Shown one piece after another: positions 12,780 through 25,465 of a stretch of 64,000 nt of DNA. Position 1 is the stretch's first letter; each line of letters starts with the position of its first letter. Origin of the DNA: Branchiostoma floridae (taxonomy: Eukaryota > Chordata > Leptocardii > Amphioxiformes > Branchiostomatidae); the NCBI RefSeq assembly GCF_000003815.2, contig NC_049986.1, positions 10,557,086 to 10,621,085 of the forward strand, in the 5' to 3' direction. The notes below the pieces were generated by a model. It worked only from the letters and a program-made list of their open reading frames with translations. It had not been told where the DNA came from and ran no database searches. Made by a program: the position numbers and the translations under genes.

Positions 12780-14895
12780 CTAATGCACTCTATCTAAATT
12801 GGTCTACACATATATACCAAACATATATACATACATTTTGGTTGTGTTTGAAGAACTTCACTATTTACCAACATGACGACACTTTTGACGGGTTGTCTAC
12901 ACATATCTCACTAATATGATAGCATATTCTCATTCATTACCTTTGCCAAAATGCGATGTCTTGGAAAGTGTTTATTTGCGTATTAGCATGTGTTCGCATA
13001 TGACCAAATCTAGAATGGTTAGACTGATTTAAAGTTCATACTTGTATTGTTAGGTGTCATAACACCTAGACATTATCGAGCTCAGCATGTGGTTAGGGTC
13101 CCCTGACAGACTGTTATGATATAAGAGAGCTAAATGATAGGGAAACTTGCCAGCATATTCAGATACACGTGTAATTAACATATACCTTCGGTGAGATCCA
13201 TCCTAAAATAAATTATTGATTGTAAGCACGCACTCAAGCGAAACATGCCTTTGGTGCATTCTTGCAGCGACAATGCCACCCGCCAGGTGTGCTTCATGTG
13301 TCACGTGTTAGCTCACACAGGAAAAGGCATTGTGATAGATATGTTTGATTTAGGGCAAAACGAACATCACGCCCGTAAAAATGACTATCTTTTAAGTCTA
13401 AAACCTGCCGATTTTTCAATCGCCGTGTTAGGGTTTCCAAGAAAGATGAATATATATTATGTCATTTCGATGACTATTACAAAAACCTAAAATAAACCAC
13501 GTCGTTATATAGACTAAGATCTTAACATTTGCTTACGTTCATCTTATCTCAAGAACATTTAGAAAACAACTTGGATGGTACTTGTATTGGAGACAACGCA
13601 TACATTAGCTATACACCTATGTTATTAAGAGGGGTATTAATGACACACATATTTTCAAGGAACATGCTATATATAAAGTTAAAATCCTCAGGCCCTTGAT
13701 ATTGTCTGGTATCACCCATACCACTAAAATAGCTATTACTAGGCATGGATTATTCTGTGGGTTTTCAAAACAGGATTTAATGCATCGTAGTTGTTATGTT
13801 TAGTTCGGTATCTATACCCTGTATCTGTTGCCCCATACTTAAACTTGGTTCATAAAATATGCAACAATAACAGCAATGCTTTAAACGCAATTTAGCTTCC
13901 CTCCTACTAATTTTGCAGCGTATGAAATGGAAGTTGACCCCGGAGCAAAGGACAACAAAGTCAAGTTCAAAGGTTTCAGGCAGTCATGATATGCAAATAA
14001 TGGATAGAGCCATCACTACCTCGGAGAATGACCACCGTGAGTTGGAATCTAAATAAGAAGCTACAGCAAATTAATTTGTAAGTCAACGCATTAGCACCGC
14101 GGCATCCTTCAGGACCTCCATTGCTAACACCCAACGGTAAGTAGATCAATGCCATCGTTTTGAAGAGGAGAATCTGCTGGCCGGTCTTCATCTGAGTGGT
14201 CTACGATATAAGTAATGTTCTTCATACAAATGTACATAAATACCCAACAGTGCCCCTTTCTAAAACCTTCCAGAATCCTAATAGCATTCCTCTTTGTATG
14301 CCTTCGTGTACAATATCAAAGGATGTTGCTCCATCCTTCCGGGGCTAGATCCTCGCTTGTTAGGTAATCCACTGCCCTCGCTCGGGTACTGCCATCCGAT
14401 ATCTTTAGCATCACAAAAGGCAGGGGTAGGGTGATAACAGAACCACTTACGACCGTTGAGGTCGTTCCCAAAGACACGCGAACGACCCAACACAAATTGG
14501 AAGCATCATTCCAAGCGTAAAATGCACTATAACCAATGACAAGGAATTGAGATCCAATTTAATTATTTTCGGTCTGTAAGTAATTACAGTGCGTTTTTTT
14601 TACGATATTCAATATTCCAGGGCGTGGATGCAATGTACAAAGGAAGAGGTTTATAATGTCAGTGAGGGTCTTTTTACTAGAAATGGAATATCTTTAATAG
14701 CATTATAGTTGGCCTTGGGTCACTCCTCGCACGGTCCTCTCCTATAGCTTACCCCTATGTGATATGCGAATCTCTCTTTTTCTATCAAGGCATCTTTGTT
14801 TTTCTTCTCAATCTATCTAGCTATTCAAAGATCTATCTAGTTCTATGGGACCGCCAGACAACAAACTATCCAGGAAGCCACTAAATGAATCAAAC
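12780..14895. other. Intergenic
   Basis: Only short frames (for example 13245-13490 plus and 14278-14493 minus), none recognised. Confidence 0.5.
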
Positions 14896-15032
14896 TACCA
14901 ACCAACCAACCGACCTACATACCAACCAACTAACCAACCAACCAGCAAATAAATCAACTAAGCAGAAGGTAAGCAAGCAAGCAAACAATCAATCAACCAA
15001 CCAACAAACGAACTAACTAACAAACAAAACAA
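14896..15032. repeat. CAAC-type tetranucleotide repeat
   Basis: Imperfect ACCAACCAAC, AAGCAAGCAAGC and AACAAACAAAC units occur in a row. It is non-coding. Confidence 0.9.
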
Positions 15033-17077
15033 TAGCCTTTTAGATTTATGTGATGTAAGCCAGTGAATTGGCCTCCCTCTGTAAGACAATAGTTTACTGA
15101 AAAAGAATTATATTATCTTTACGACAGGCTGTTAAAAGATATTTTGGTTAAAAGTTTAATGTTTAGTCAGATTTGCTATGATATGATTAACTCGGCAGCA
15201 AAAATTGTTCTCATTCCTTATATCTATGTACATGTAATGCACTCTTGAATAAAAACGCCAGGCCTCTGATGGGCATTAGATATGGCCAGAGAAAAATTTA
15301 TGTCTTCAACGTGTTTTTGTATAGCCCACATTCAACACCCACATTGACTGCGATGCCGTATTTTCAATGTGTTACTCCGACTGTCAATAATACAGAAAAA
15401 CATGAAGCACAATTAATTAAGCCTTACAGACAAGTTATGTTGTGATCAAAGACGAATATTGAATACAAGAACCAATGCATAGCTCCCTTGAGAGAGATTG
15501 CCTTCAAAATAGCATCACCTTGTTAGGAAACATTGCAGACAAATATATTTTCCTCCAGGCAACGACATAATAGGTCTTCCGAAACCTAGCTATGGGATGT
15601 TAAGGCAAGCAGGCTAGGGACATTGATCCTGAGGAAATGCAAACAAGGCATTTCTTAGTCAAAATCAATGCCAATTGATGTTTTTATGGATAAGAACTTG
15701 GGGGTTCGGAACCTTAAATGTTTCGAGGGGTTGGCATGTAGCTTTATGTCCAAAGGTGTCGAATCAAATCATTGGTGCCTTTTACAAAATGTCTATATAT
15801 GACCATAGGCAAATTACAACGACCTCTTTCAGTGTTCATAGATCTGCTTGCTGATGTGGAATACCATGTCGAATATTACATTTAAAGATATAGTCAGTTA
15901 CACGTACAAAGTATTAATAAAGTAAAAAAAAAACACCAACAGACACATTCAGTGAGCCTTTGATGTTTGTATCAATTTGGAATGCTTTGTATCGGTTGTG
16001 ATTATAAAAAAAGATTCACTCAAGCTAAAGAAGCATTTCCCGGAAAGGACGATGGATATCCTGGTAGCTACTGCATCATTTCACATGCTACAGGCTCAGA
16101 TTACACAATCAACCCTTTCCTGATCGACTTACATGTATAGTGGTGTAACGACATGAGAAGTGATGGAAGTAGCAACGCATAGCACAGGCCTGAAGCAGGC
16201 ATCTCACTTAAGCTGAGGTACCCTTGCGGCGTCTCTGCGGCCAAACAATTTCATAAATCGTTCAACGAATTCCATCAATAAAACATTCTTTTTACGCATT
16301 GTGTGTTTGGTTATATTTGTTTTAGTCATACGTGTACGTTTGACATGTACTTCTTTTCTGATGGTATTCCATAATTCATATGTATTTTGGTATACATCAC
16401 ATTTTCTCCTATAAAATGAACTTTTTCTGCTAAAAATATATTTTCCTTACAATGATGCTTGCATCCGTGTTGCCATTGCTTGCAAAAAAAATTCACTTTA
16501 ACTCAGGTCTTTCAACTGAATACATCTGTCACTTTAATCAAAGTAATATGAACGATTATCGTTGGCATTTTCGGGCTTATACTGGGTGACTTATTTCATT
16601 TTGGAAGAGCAACGATAGGAATACTAATGCTTACATTTAATCAATTTACCTTTTCGTTTGAATCATCCGCAAATGTATGATCACAGTAACGGGTAAATAC
16701 CATCATTAAGGAGTGTGTTCGAACAAACGGAAATGATTGCAGGGTCATGTCGTTGTGAATCCGTTATTATGGAGTTCACCAGGGTTCAAAATGAATAGCT
16801 ACATTCATTATCGGTCTATAAGCGATAAATTCGAATCGTTAACGTTGATCAATTAATAGATGGAATGCACGCCTAAAAGAATTATCATTAAGATCTCTTA
16901 TTTCGTTGAAATCAAATCTACTGTCTAATGACCTGAGCTTTTGAGTAAAAATAAAAAAAAGGTTTTTAATCTTAGCTCGTTCTATGGCTAGAATGTGTTA
17001 TCAACTGAAAAAGGGTATTGGTATTTTGTAATTTATCCACAATGAAGACTTATGATACAGAAAGTAGATTTGCCATA
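15033..17077. other. Intergenic, left flank of the mariner element
   Basis: No feature is seen beyond AT-rich sequence and short A runs. Confidence 0.5.
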
Positions 17078-17659
17078 TACGAGGGGCGTGCAATTAGTAA
17101 TGGTCCTGACCCATTTCCCATAGCAGGAGATTAATGAAACTTGGCACAGTTATTAGTCTTTCTCTTCATAGAAATCACCCAGAGTTATGCATTTCTCCCA
17201 TCGTTTGATGCAGCTCTGGACACCGATTTTGTAGGACACCCCAGGTTGGTCCTCCAACTGATGCCTCATCAATGGCACAAGAGGGACGACCAGGTCTGGG
17301 AGCTGTTTCCACAGACTTCCAGCCACGTTTGAATTCAGGATGCCAGCGTTTTACAAGGTCATATGATGGGGCATCATCACCATAAGTTTCATTTATTTTA
17401 TCAAAAGTCTTCTTTGGTGTGCGTCCTTTCAAATACAAAAACCGGATCACTGCGCGACACTCAACTGGTTCCATTTCACACCTGGTCCATTTCGCACCTG
17501 ACTAAGTTCAAACACCAGTAAATCAGAAACCACAATTAGTTCAGAGCTGTCTTTTGCAACATAACCCATAGAGATATGAATTATTACACATACAAAATTT
17601 CATTTAGATCAGACAACTGGAAGTGGGTCAGGACCATTACTTATTGCACGCCCCTCGTA
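17078..17659 (-). mobile_element. Internally deleted mariner-type DNA transposon
   Basis: Inverted repeats of 34 bp lie at 17080-17113 and 17624-17657. They begin CGAGGGGCGTGCAAT and differ at a single base. Each is flanked by TA (17078-17079 and 17658-17659), the target duplication of the Tc1/mariner superfamily. The element is 582 bp including both TA copies, against roughly 1.3 kb for a full mariner, so over half the transposase is missing. Near-identity of the two ends suggests a fairly recent insertion or mobilisation in trans by a full-length relative. Confidence 0.93.
17175..17474 (-). pseudogene. Truncated mariner transposase (N-terminal DNA-binding part)
   Basis: The minus-strand frame starts at the ATG at 17474 and encodes 99 residues. 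The first ~70 match the double helix-turn-helix region of mariner transposases: an initial MEPVECRAVIRFLYLKG helix, then the family pattern GDDAPSYDLVKRWHPEFKRG and a GRPS linker. These helices bind the terminal inverted repeats. After about residue 72 the similarity stops and the frame runs through an unrelated-looking stretch to a stop, with only some 60 bp left to the right-hand repeat in reading order. The catalytic D,D34D domain is absent, so the product cannot transpose. A repeat-binding fragment could in principle compete for inverted-repeat ends, but there is no evidence that it is expressed. Confidence 0.85.
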
Positions 17660-19137
17660 TCCAGATATATTTTTGAGAAAAACTAGTTAGAAAGAAACCA
17701 AGGCACCGCGTGTCTGTTGTGCAATAGTTTGTGACAAAATGTGCCCGTGAGGCATAATAACGCTCTAGGTAACATGACATGTCTAAACGATCGGGATTTC
17801 CACGTTTATTAGAGATAAGTAGTCTGATTGTTCGATCCTAATAGATAGTGACATGACATTCTGCATCTGTATCGATAACTATGGAGGAAGACCAAAGAAG
17901 AAAGGCGAGTATGGATGAATTGGTAACTAAAAGTTGTAAAATCATTTCTAATGCAATTTGCCCTCCCCCCCCCCCAATACATTTCAGATAAGTGTAACTT
18001 AATAAACATTTGTTTTGTCAAGCTTATTTGTGACACCATTTACGGGCTTACATTCCAGGGTCCGAAACAGTTTATAATACATATACAACAACATATAATA
18101 TAATATACAACAGTACAACGCGATAATGAATATAATACAAAATACAGTATCTAACTTTAGAATTATTTAGCGTTCACAATGTAGAATTTGATAGAAAAAT
18201 TACCTAAATGATATTTACCAGAAAACTTAACATTGGTATCAAAACAACAAACTGTTATTGTATATGGATAAATGAATGTAAAGAAACTGGGGCGCTCTAG
18301 TTGTGTAATGGCTTCGCGAAAATCGTTTTAAAGAACAACACTCTGTAGATACCCTCCAGACGGACTTGTAACAGAAGGTATGGTACAAACAATACCGGCG
18401 GTTGTCTCTAATCAACGGCAGCGAATCTCAGGTAATTGGAAAAGAAAAGGTGAAATTCAATTTTCTTAATTGGGCAGGATGTTCAACGGATCTCATGGGG
18501 GATTGTTCAATGTTGTTGTGGTGCATAGCCTTTAAAGGGACGAATCATGAACTATCGTTACTGCAGGAGGAGGCAGCGTTATTTTTATCCTTTCGTTTTC
18601 ATAATTTTACTCATGTCATAAGCGTTTCAAATAAGTAATAGATAAAAAGGGATATAGACTGCAGAAAAAAATAAGGTACATTATTTCTACAATGGATCGA
18701 AATGCCAATGTTAGATCATCGTGTTATAAACTAATAATACATATTTAGTAGAATTTGATCATATTTTGATATGAAGCAAAGTTCTTGGGTGACTTAGCTA
18801 TGAAACAACTGGCCATAGATAAAGAAACCAGTTACAGCCGAAAATGCACACTGAAGGTTTTAAGAAGAAATTTAAAGTAATATGAATAAGGAAATTTAGC
18901 GCACAAAATGTTTAACTGTATTTCTTTGGACCAAAAATATTATGGTTTGTGGACAACTAAGGAATATATAGTAGAATACAATAAAGATTCAAATAGACTA
19001 TATAAAAACGTATTAATATACATAACATTAGCCTGATTTAATCGCGCTTCTCATGTCCGTCGTACATTGCCGCGCGGGGAGGAGGCTACAAGCTCCGGAT
19101 AGCGGAGTTTGCGCCACACAGACTAACATAACATAGT
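17660..19137. other. Intergenic
   Basis: A cytosine run interrupts the sequence near 17965. A CpG-rich patch at about 19040-19110 breaks the AT-rich background. No gene is seen. Confidence 0.5.
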
Positions 19138-19375
19138 ACGTTGTTTTGAAAAAAATAGAACTATTAGGAAACTAGTCTGAATATTAGGCAATTGATATAA
19201 CACCGTGAGGCTGTTACAATAGCACAGAAATGCCATAGGAAGACTATAAAACTTATCAATCACATAGAAGGTTGTTTTAGATACAAGGAAACTAGACTAA
19301 ATATTCCATAGGCTACGCCAGTACTAAAGCGCCATGAGGCTATATTGCAATAGTGCAGAAATGTCATAGGAAGAC
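19138..19375 (+). repeat. Diverged tandem duplication, 131-bp period
   Basis: Two blocks share GGAAACTAG(T/A)CT, CC(G/A)TGAGGCT and AGCACAGAAATGCCATAGGA (second copy AGTGCAGAAATGTCATAGGA), ending at 19244 and 19375. Confidence 0.8.
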
Positions 19376-20403
19376 TGCCCTAAAGAATACAAATGCGACA
19401 CAAAAGTAACCTGGCTAGATTCAAATGTCAAAATAAGAGTGCCAGTGAGTCTGGCCGCTGGAGATCCAGTTGTACTTAAGCTGCTGAGGCATACGTAAAT
19501 GTCAGACCAAGTCAGGTAGGGACGTGACATCAACAGTAATGCGTGGAGTTCGTAGTCAGAAATGGTAAGACCCTAAGCGTCAGCAAAGAAACCTTCATAC
19601 ACGTTTCCACAAAGAAATGCAAAGGGGGGAAAATAAGGAGTAGTCAGAATTTATCAGGTATGTAACTCGAAGGATAATCTAATTGTATGAAATTATTATA
19701 CCCAGATTTTTTCTAGAATTGACAGTAATCAAAATCATTTTTAAGTAACTGCTTAAACCATTTTACAAAAAACTGACGCAGAAAATGTTGAAGTATTTGC
19801 AGCGGGAAAAGTCACTTGATTTAACCATGATATATCTATGGCAAGCGCTTTGATACAACAGATAACAAATAAATATGAAAACGAAAACCAATACACAAAA
19901 ACACAGACAAGCATCCCGCTTTTGCGATTAGCAAAACCGACCAAGTTGTCTGGCTCGACCTAACCTTAAAGTGTTTTACAAAAATAAATACACAACAGGA
20001 GATATATTATTTTGACTTCCAAGATTGCAATAACATTGCTATATCTTCATGATGAAAATATTCTCTTCGGTAATATGAAACCAGTGTTCTCATTATACAG
20101 TCTCCATTGATTTGTGTTTGGGTTGTATCCAACTTTTCTTCATGCTTCCAACACAAATCCTTGAACTCAAGTACTCAACCAAAATTGTCTTGGGGAATAA
20201 CCTCTAGCCATCAAAGCGTACATGATAAGTCTTCTCCGAAAATGAAAGTAAGAAATGATAGTACTGTCTTGGACATTTGCCCAACATACTGTCTCTACGT
20301 CAACTATGAAATATTCTCGGAAATAAAGCATAGCATTTCCCAGGTTTGGCTTAGAGCAAAACAGCTCATTTCTTTTGAAGAGTGAACTTTTACCTAGCCT
20401 ACT
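19376..20403. other. Intergenic
   Basis: Short frames only, none recognised. Confidence 0.5.
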
Positions 20404-20572
20404 TTGCAGACTTCAAGCGGAGAGGGGGGGGGGTGCACTTTAAAGGCGGAGCAAATTCCTTCCCTCGGCAAACTTCCTACCTTGGTAAACTCTTTTACTC
20501 GGCAAAGTCCCTTTGCCGACATAAGCACACACCAACAACCCCAACCCCCAAAGCTCCACTCCAAGTCTGCAA
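20404..20572. mobile_element. Possible small inverted-repeat element
   Basis: TTGCAGACTTCAAGCGGAG at 20404-20422 is matched by CTCCACTCCAAGTCTGCAA at 20554-20572 on the other strand (16 of 19 positions). A G-rich run follows the left arm and a C-rich run precedes the right arm, extending the complementarity. No clear target duplication is seen. The two overlapping short ORFs here are shadows. Confidence 0.35.
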
Positions 20573-23500
20573 CGGAGGCTAACTTTTACCTGCAAAAAGT
20601 TATCGGGAAATCAAACGTTCGTTACTGTTTGAATTGGTTAAAATGATACAAAAAGGGTCACCGAAGACTGACAGGAAGTGAATTTATATTCGAATGCAAA
20701 ATAGCTCACCACAGGCTTATTCAGGCATCCACGGGACGTTGGGAGCAAAGTAAGGAAGTTAGGCCAATGATCCAAGAAATGTTCCGGAAAGGTTATATGT
20801 CAGATCCCGTCTACAAGCTTTACGTAAAATATGTTTCTGCATATGTGTCTATACCGCCGGTATAACCGACCTTAGGCGTAAGACAGCAGCTTTGCGGGCA
20901 TGCGACATGGCTATACATGTATGGGAGTCTGAGGGAAAGGGATGGAAAGAACAACATTGAAATTCACAATAATGAATAAGATTCACAACGACTTTAAATA
21001 TTTCACATGACTTAAGGTCTTCTTGAATGAAAGAAACTTTCAACTCAGTTTTATCCCAACAATGTGCTACTTTGGTTAGATGACATGCAGTCATTCTTCT
21101 TTTCTGGTCTAAAATATCTCCACTCTTCTGTATTCTGCAATCAATTTATGTATTTCTAATTTCGCCACAACAATTGTACGTTCATATACACTTTTTCAAC
21201 GGCTTTATTCAAACGTATAAAAACGTATATGCCAGAAAAGAAGGGCAAGGGGGCATATACAATATGGCATAGCAATAGATTTCAAATGTCAAAACGATTC
21301 TCCTTATAAAATCCTCAGTTTCGTATCCTCAATTATCGAATGTTCTGACAAAGTAATACGACCTTATATCGAAGACAACCATATAATCCACCCCAAGACA
21401 ATTGGAGATTACAATTTAATTTCGACAGGCAAAAGGCCCTAAGCCCTTATATTCTATGCATACTTTACAACAAGGGCGCTGAAGCATTCTAATTGGTTTT
21501 TCAGGACGACTCACTAATAGCCGAACAAAAAAAAGAAGATATCGGCGCTCAGTACATAAAAATGATATTAACAATAAAACGTTCATCATCATCGTTAAAA
21601 TGTATCTATGTGAGAAGGGTGTAAGTATTTTAACGTTGCGTGAAATTAAAAGGAATTGTGTTACGTTAACTTTGATCTCTTAAAGTTATCAATTTGGTCT
21701 TTAAGGTAAAAGCTTTGGTCAAAATGACTCCACAATCATGGTTGGTCAGGAACGTGGGCATCGGGACATAAAATGACACAAATTGAGATAGAATTTCTGC
21801 AGACGACGGCATATACCTTCACGCAATTTTTTTCGCAACGTTGCGGAAATGCACAGAAAGCGCCGGATATAACCTTTGGGACTGCTGATTGGTCGACAGT
21901 TTCAATTTAAAAGCCGTGTCGGTTGGTTACTTTATTGCGTTAACCTTTAACCCAATCAGAGCTGATATTGCTAAATGAAGACAAATGACACACGGGTCAC
22001 AAGATTAAAAGTCACGAAACAAATTGTTTAAGATTAAAAAGATTGTCTAACTCCTAATTATCTTTCTGGCCAGAGCTGTATGTTGTGTAAACCTGTCATT
22101 GCCTCGTTTGCGACTGATTATCTATGGCACAGCTGTAGTTCAAGCTGATTGTGAACATCCAATTTCCGTTCGTTTTTCGAAATATGTAGAATCTTTTTTA
22201 AATGGTGTAGAAAGCTTTTATCATCATCATTAGTAACATCGCCATTATATCATAATTACCACCTCCACAATCATCTATTGTTGTGATGATAATGGTAACA
22301 GAGAATCTCAAGCTTCCATTGTCATGATTGTCCAAATAATTAAGAGTGACTGAGCCAGTTTATTAGATTATTGAACAGGAATGTTGAACAATGACTTAAC
22401 ACACAGAGTATGGCATCCGGACAAATAATTCATCTTTCTTATTTCACACCTTCGTCTTTGACGTTGCAATTGACTTTTATCAAACAATAATATTGACTTT
22501 TATTATACAATAATATGACCCGTTTCTGTATATTTTTAAATTTACGTGCGTAAGTACACTCTCTGTTGTGTTTGGAGAACCTTACTTAATTTATATGAAT
22601 CCCTAACTAAGTTTTGCGTAGGTCAGATTGATAAAAAAGGGCCCAGTGGGTAGTTTACGTACATTTTCTTTGCCCGACGTAGCCCCGCGGGACCCTATGC
22701 GCATTGCGCTTACCGGATAATTTTCGGTCACGGCCAGGCCCTGGGATTCTTTAAGTTAAGATTAACCCGAGGCAGCAAATATAACGTGACATAATCGTTA
22801 AAACACCAAGATGTACTTCAGTGGTATCCAGGAGGCCTCCAGGACGAATTTGTTGCTCCGGAGCCCGGCCGGGGCTAGTCTGCATCCCGCCGGGGACCCG
22901 CCGCAATTATGACCATTGCATTACCACGTTGTTAGAACAGTTACTGCTATACACGGCCTATGGGTGCTATCACGCATCAACCATGGCATTCACGAAGGTT
23001 CTTTCATTTACTTCCACTCGTAAGTCCATGATTAAGGGACCTCCATAAACGTCTTAGGGTATTTGCGTTGATTGCAGTCTAGCCCTAGTTCGTATGCTTG
23101 ATGGCCCAAAGCGAGATGATCAAGTGTTTTATAGTATCGTCTAATTTATTAACTCTTCTAGGCAGTTATGTTCACAAAGAGGTTGATTCATTCGGTAACA
23201 ACAGTAGAGATCACCTGCAATCGGAGCATGCCAAGAAAAGGAAGAGTTAGTTGTATTTCTTCGGGGCAAAGTCACCCTTTTAATAAATCAGGGTAACACA
23301 AGATAAAGGAGCCTCTATGTCGCATAGATAATGACAAAGAAATAACCGCCTTTCATGAGTTTAACAGATAATGCCCGGAGGATTCCGAGCCTGTTGTGTA
23401 GAGATAACTACACGTTCAATACCATATCAGTACTCATAAGTTTTTGTTGTATAGCCCTTTGGTCCATGGCGTAACCTTTGAGAATAACAAATGGAAAAAC

Positions 23501-23740
23501 CATGAATGTAAAAGGCTTTGTCAAACAATTACCGACTCCCTTGTAGTACTGATTGAAAATTATCATCAAAAACGGGTAAGTTTGACTGACATTCCGTGGG
23601 CCTTAAAGGATATGGATTATTTCAAATCTAAAACTTCAGCAAATAGCGTGTTCTTTACATCACGCTGCCCAGACACTTTTGATAGACGTAAAAAATCTTA
23701 CCATGAAAAAAAGATTAGAACTTCAAGTAAGTAAGCAAGT
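20573..23740. other. Intergenic
   Basis: A GC-rich patch (about 22670-22910) contains GGAGCCCGGCCGGGGCTAG. CCAAT-type boxes and the palindrome CGCAACGTTGCG lie near 21834-21950. A 96-codon frame at 23444-23734 is unrecognised. Confidence 0.45.
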
Positions 23741-23962
23741 TAGATAAAAGACGTTGAGGTCCCGTGTTCAAGATGAGGAACACATTGAGCACTTTAAAGA
23801 AACTAGCAAACTTTTCCAAAGGAGTAGGGGTCCTTCCCGATGTGAGTGGATTAAATAAGAATGCATATCATACGAAGCTTGCGCACTGTGTTGAGAACAA
23901 ACCTGGTGTGCTACGCGTCATAATGCAGTATATATGGTATGTAATACAAACCAACAAGTTCA
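23741..23962 (+). mobile_element. SINE 3' half
   Basis: This begins GACGTTGAGGTCCCGTG and continues through GAGCACTTTAAAGAAAC and GGAGTAGGGGTCCTTCCC to TATGTAATACAAACCAAC. It aligns block by block with the minus-strand copy at 7575-7835 and shares the ending TATG(C/T)AATACAAA. The head is absent, consistent with 5' truncation. The preceding 96-codon frame (23444-23734) is not part of the repeat and is unrecognised. Confidence 0.6.
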
Positions 23963-25162
23963 GCAGCTTTAACACTGGCAGATAACCAAGATATATCAAA
24001 ATACGTTTTCAACACGTTATCTATTTCGGCAATAGGATGCATTTCCAGTGATTTATTTTCAGTGATTATATCAATCTGCTTGAACAATATTGCATCAACA
24101 GGACATAAGGTCAAATAAATTTAGATAGAGAACGGCTTTAGTCCATAAAACAATCATAAATACATGGTTTTAGCACTAGGGTCAAATTGCAGATGTAAAG
24201 TAGACACTGATAAAACCACCTATGTAAGGGTTTATGAATTTTTGAGCTTTTTGCTATGTGACTAGGCCTCCGTGGGCATAGCCGTATATTTACAATGGCT
24301 GATTTTGCAACTTTGGGTAGTGGTCTTTTCGTCTTCCATAAAGGATGTAAGATTACTCAAATGGCGGAAAGAACTGTAGTCAATGTACAAATAACCCAGT
24401 ATGATTCACAATGTTTACCATCCTTGTCCAAAGATACAATAATTGTGTCTATAACCCGATATTTCTGTATAGTTTTAATGTGGACTCCAGGAAGACTAGT
24501 GTATTTCACTAATGGAGATCTAAATAAACCAAACCAAACATACATTCAATTTGTAAATCGTAGAATTTGACTGCGTATGAACTCTTCAAATTTACAATTG
24601 TAAATATGATATCTTGTTAAAATTTCTCTTTTACAATGCCCCTGTTGTGTATAATACTGTTATTCAATGTTTTCCCTGTGTTTGCTATCATCAGCTCATA
24701 TTAGCTACATGGAAAAGTTCATATTATCATTATTGTGGGATGTAAATTATAATGTTGATTGGTACATAAAATATATACTGTCTACGTACTTCCATTATTT
24801 TCCTGGTTGTAGAGACGTATTTTTCAAGCTTGGGAATCGGCCTAAACGTGTTCCCAAACAGACTTGGTTACCAGAGAGTTATCCATCAAAGGTGTCATTC
24901 AACAGATGTTAGTTACTCCCACTGTATTTCTAACTCCCCACGCCGAACATTTTGTGTCATAATACATGTGACGGTATGACAGTGATGTTGCACCCTTGCT
25001 ATTTTCGAAAGTGTTAGCACCCATTAGGGCATAACATGGGGGAACATTGTCACCAAGTGCGTATCTTTACCAGACCTGGTGTCAGGTACAGTAACATGGG
25101 TGTGATGTGACCCTGCGCTTTATATCCGACATGCGCCAAGTCAAACAAATTGGACTGAATAA
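23963..25162. other. Intergenic
   Basis: Frames of 91 and 81 codons (24295 and 24667, plus strand) have no recognisable similarity. Confidence 0.5.
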
Positions 25163-25405
25163 AGAAACGTCAAAAGTGGTAAGACCAGTGGCTTTGTGGG
25201 GGCACGCGTCAAGTATGGGTCAGTTAACGGAGACGACCTGGTCTTTATCACAACTCAGGCAGCAATCACTCATCAACAGGACAATGTCATGCCGTCTATT
25301 CCTTCGTCAAATATCGTTGACTGGATAGTAAAGGCCATATATAGTGAAGCTGTCCGCTGCATGGCTGCGTTTTCAAAGCACAAGGAAATTTCAATCTCAA
25401 TGGAG
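25163..25405 (+). CDS. Candidate internal exon, 81 codons, unrecognised
   Basis: After an in-frame TAA at 25160 the frame runs with protein-like composition: VGARVKYGSVNGDDLVFITT near the start and IVDWIVKAIYSEAVRCMAAF further on. It then meets GAG|GTGAGA at 25405/25406, a good splice-donor match. There is no ATG near the left end, and no strong polypyrimidine tract marks an acceptor, so the left border is uncertain. The family is not recognised. It lies 60 bp upstream of the piggyBac-type element but outside it. Confidence 0.25.
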
Positions 25406-25465
25406 GTGAGAAAATTTTGTGTTGATTGACTGAAAAACTTTAAGACAGAACGAATCTTTCACTTT

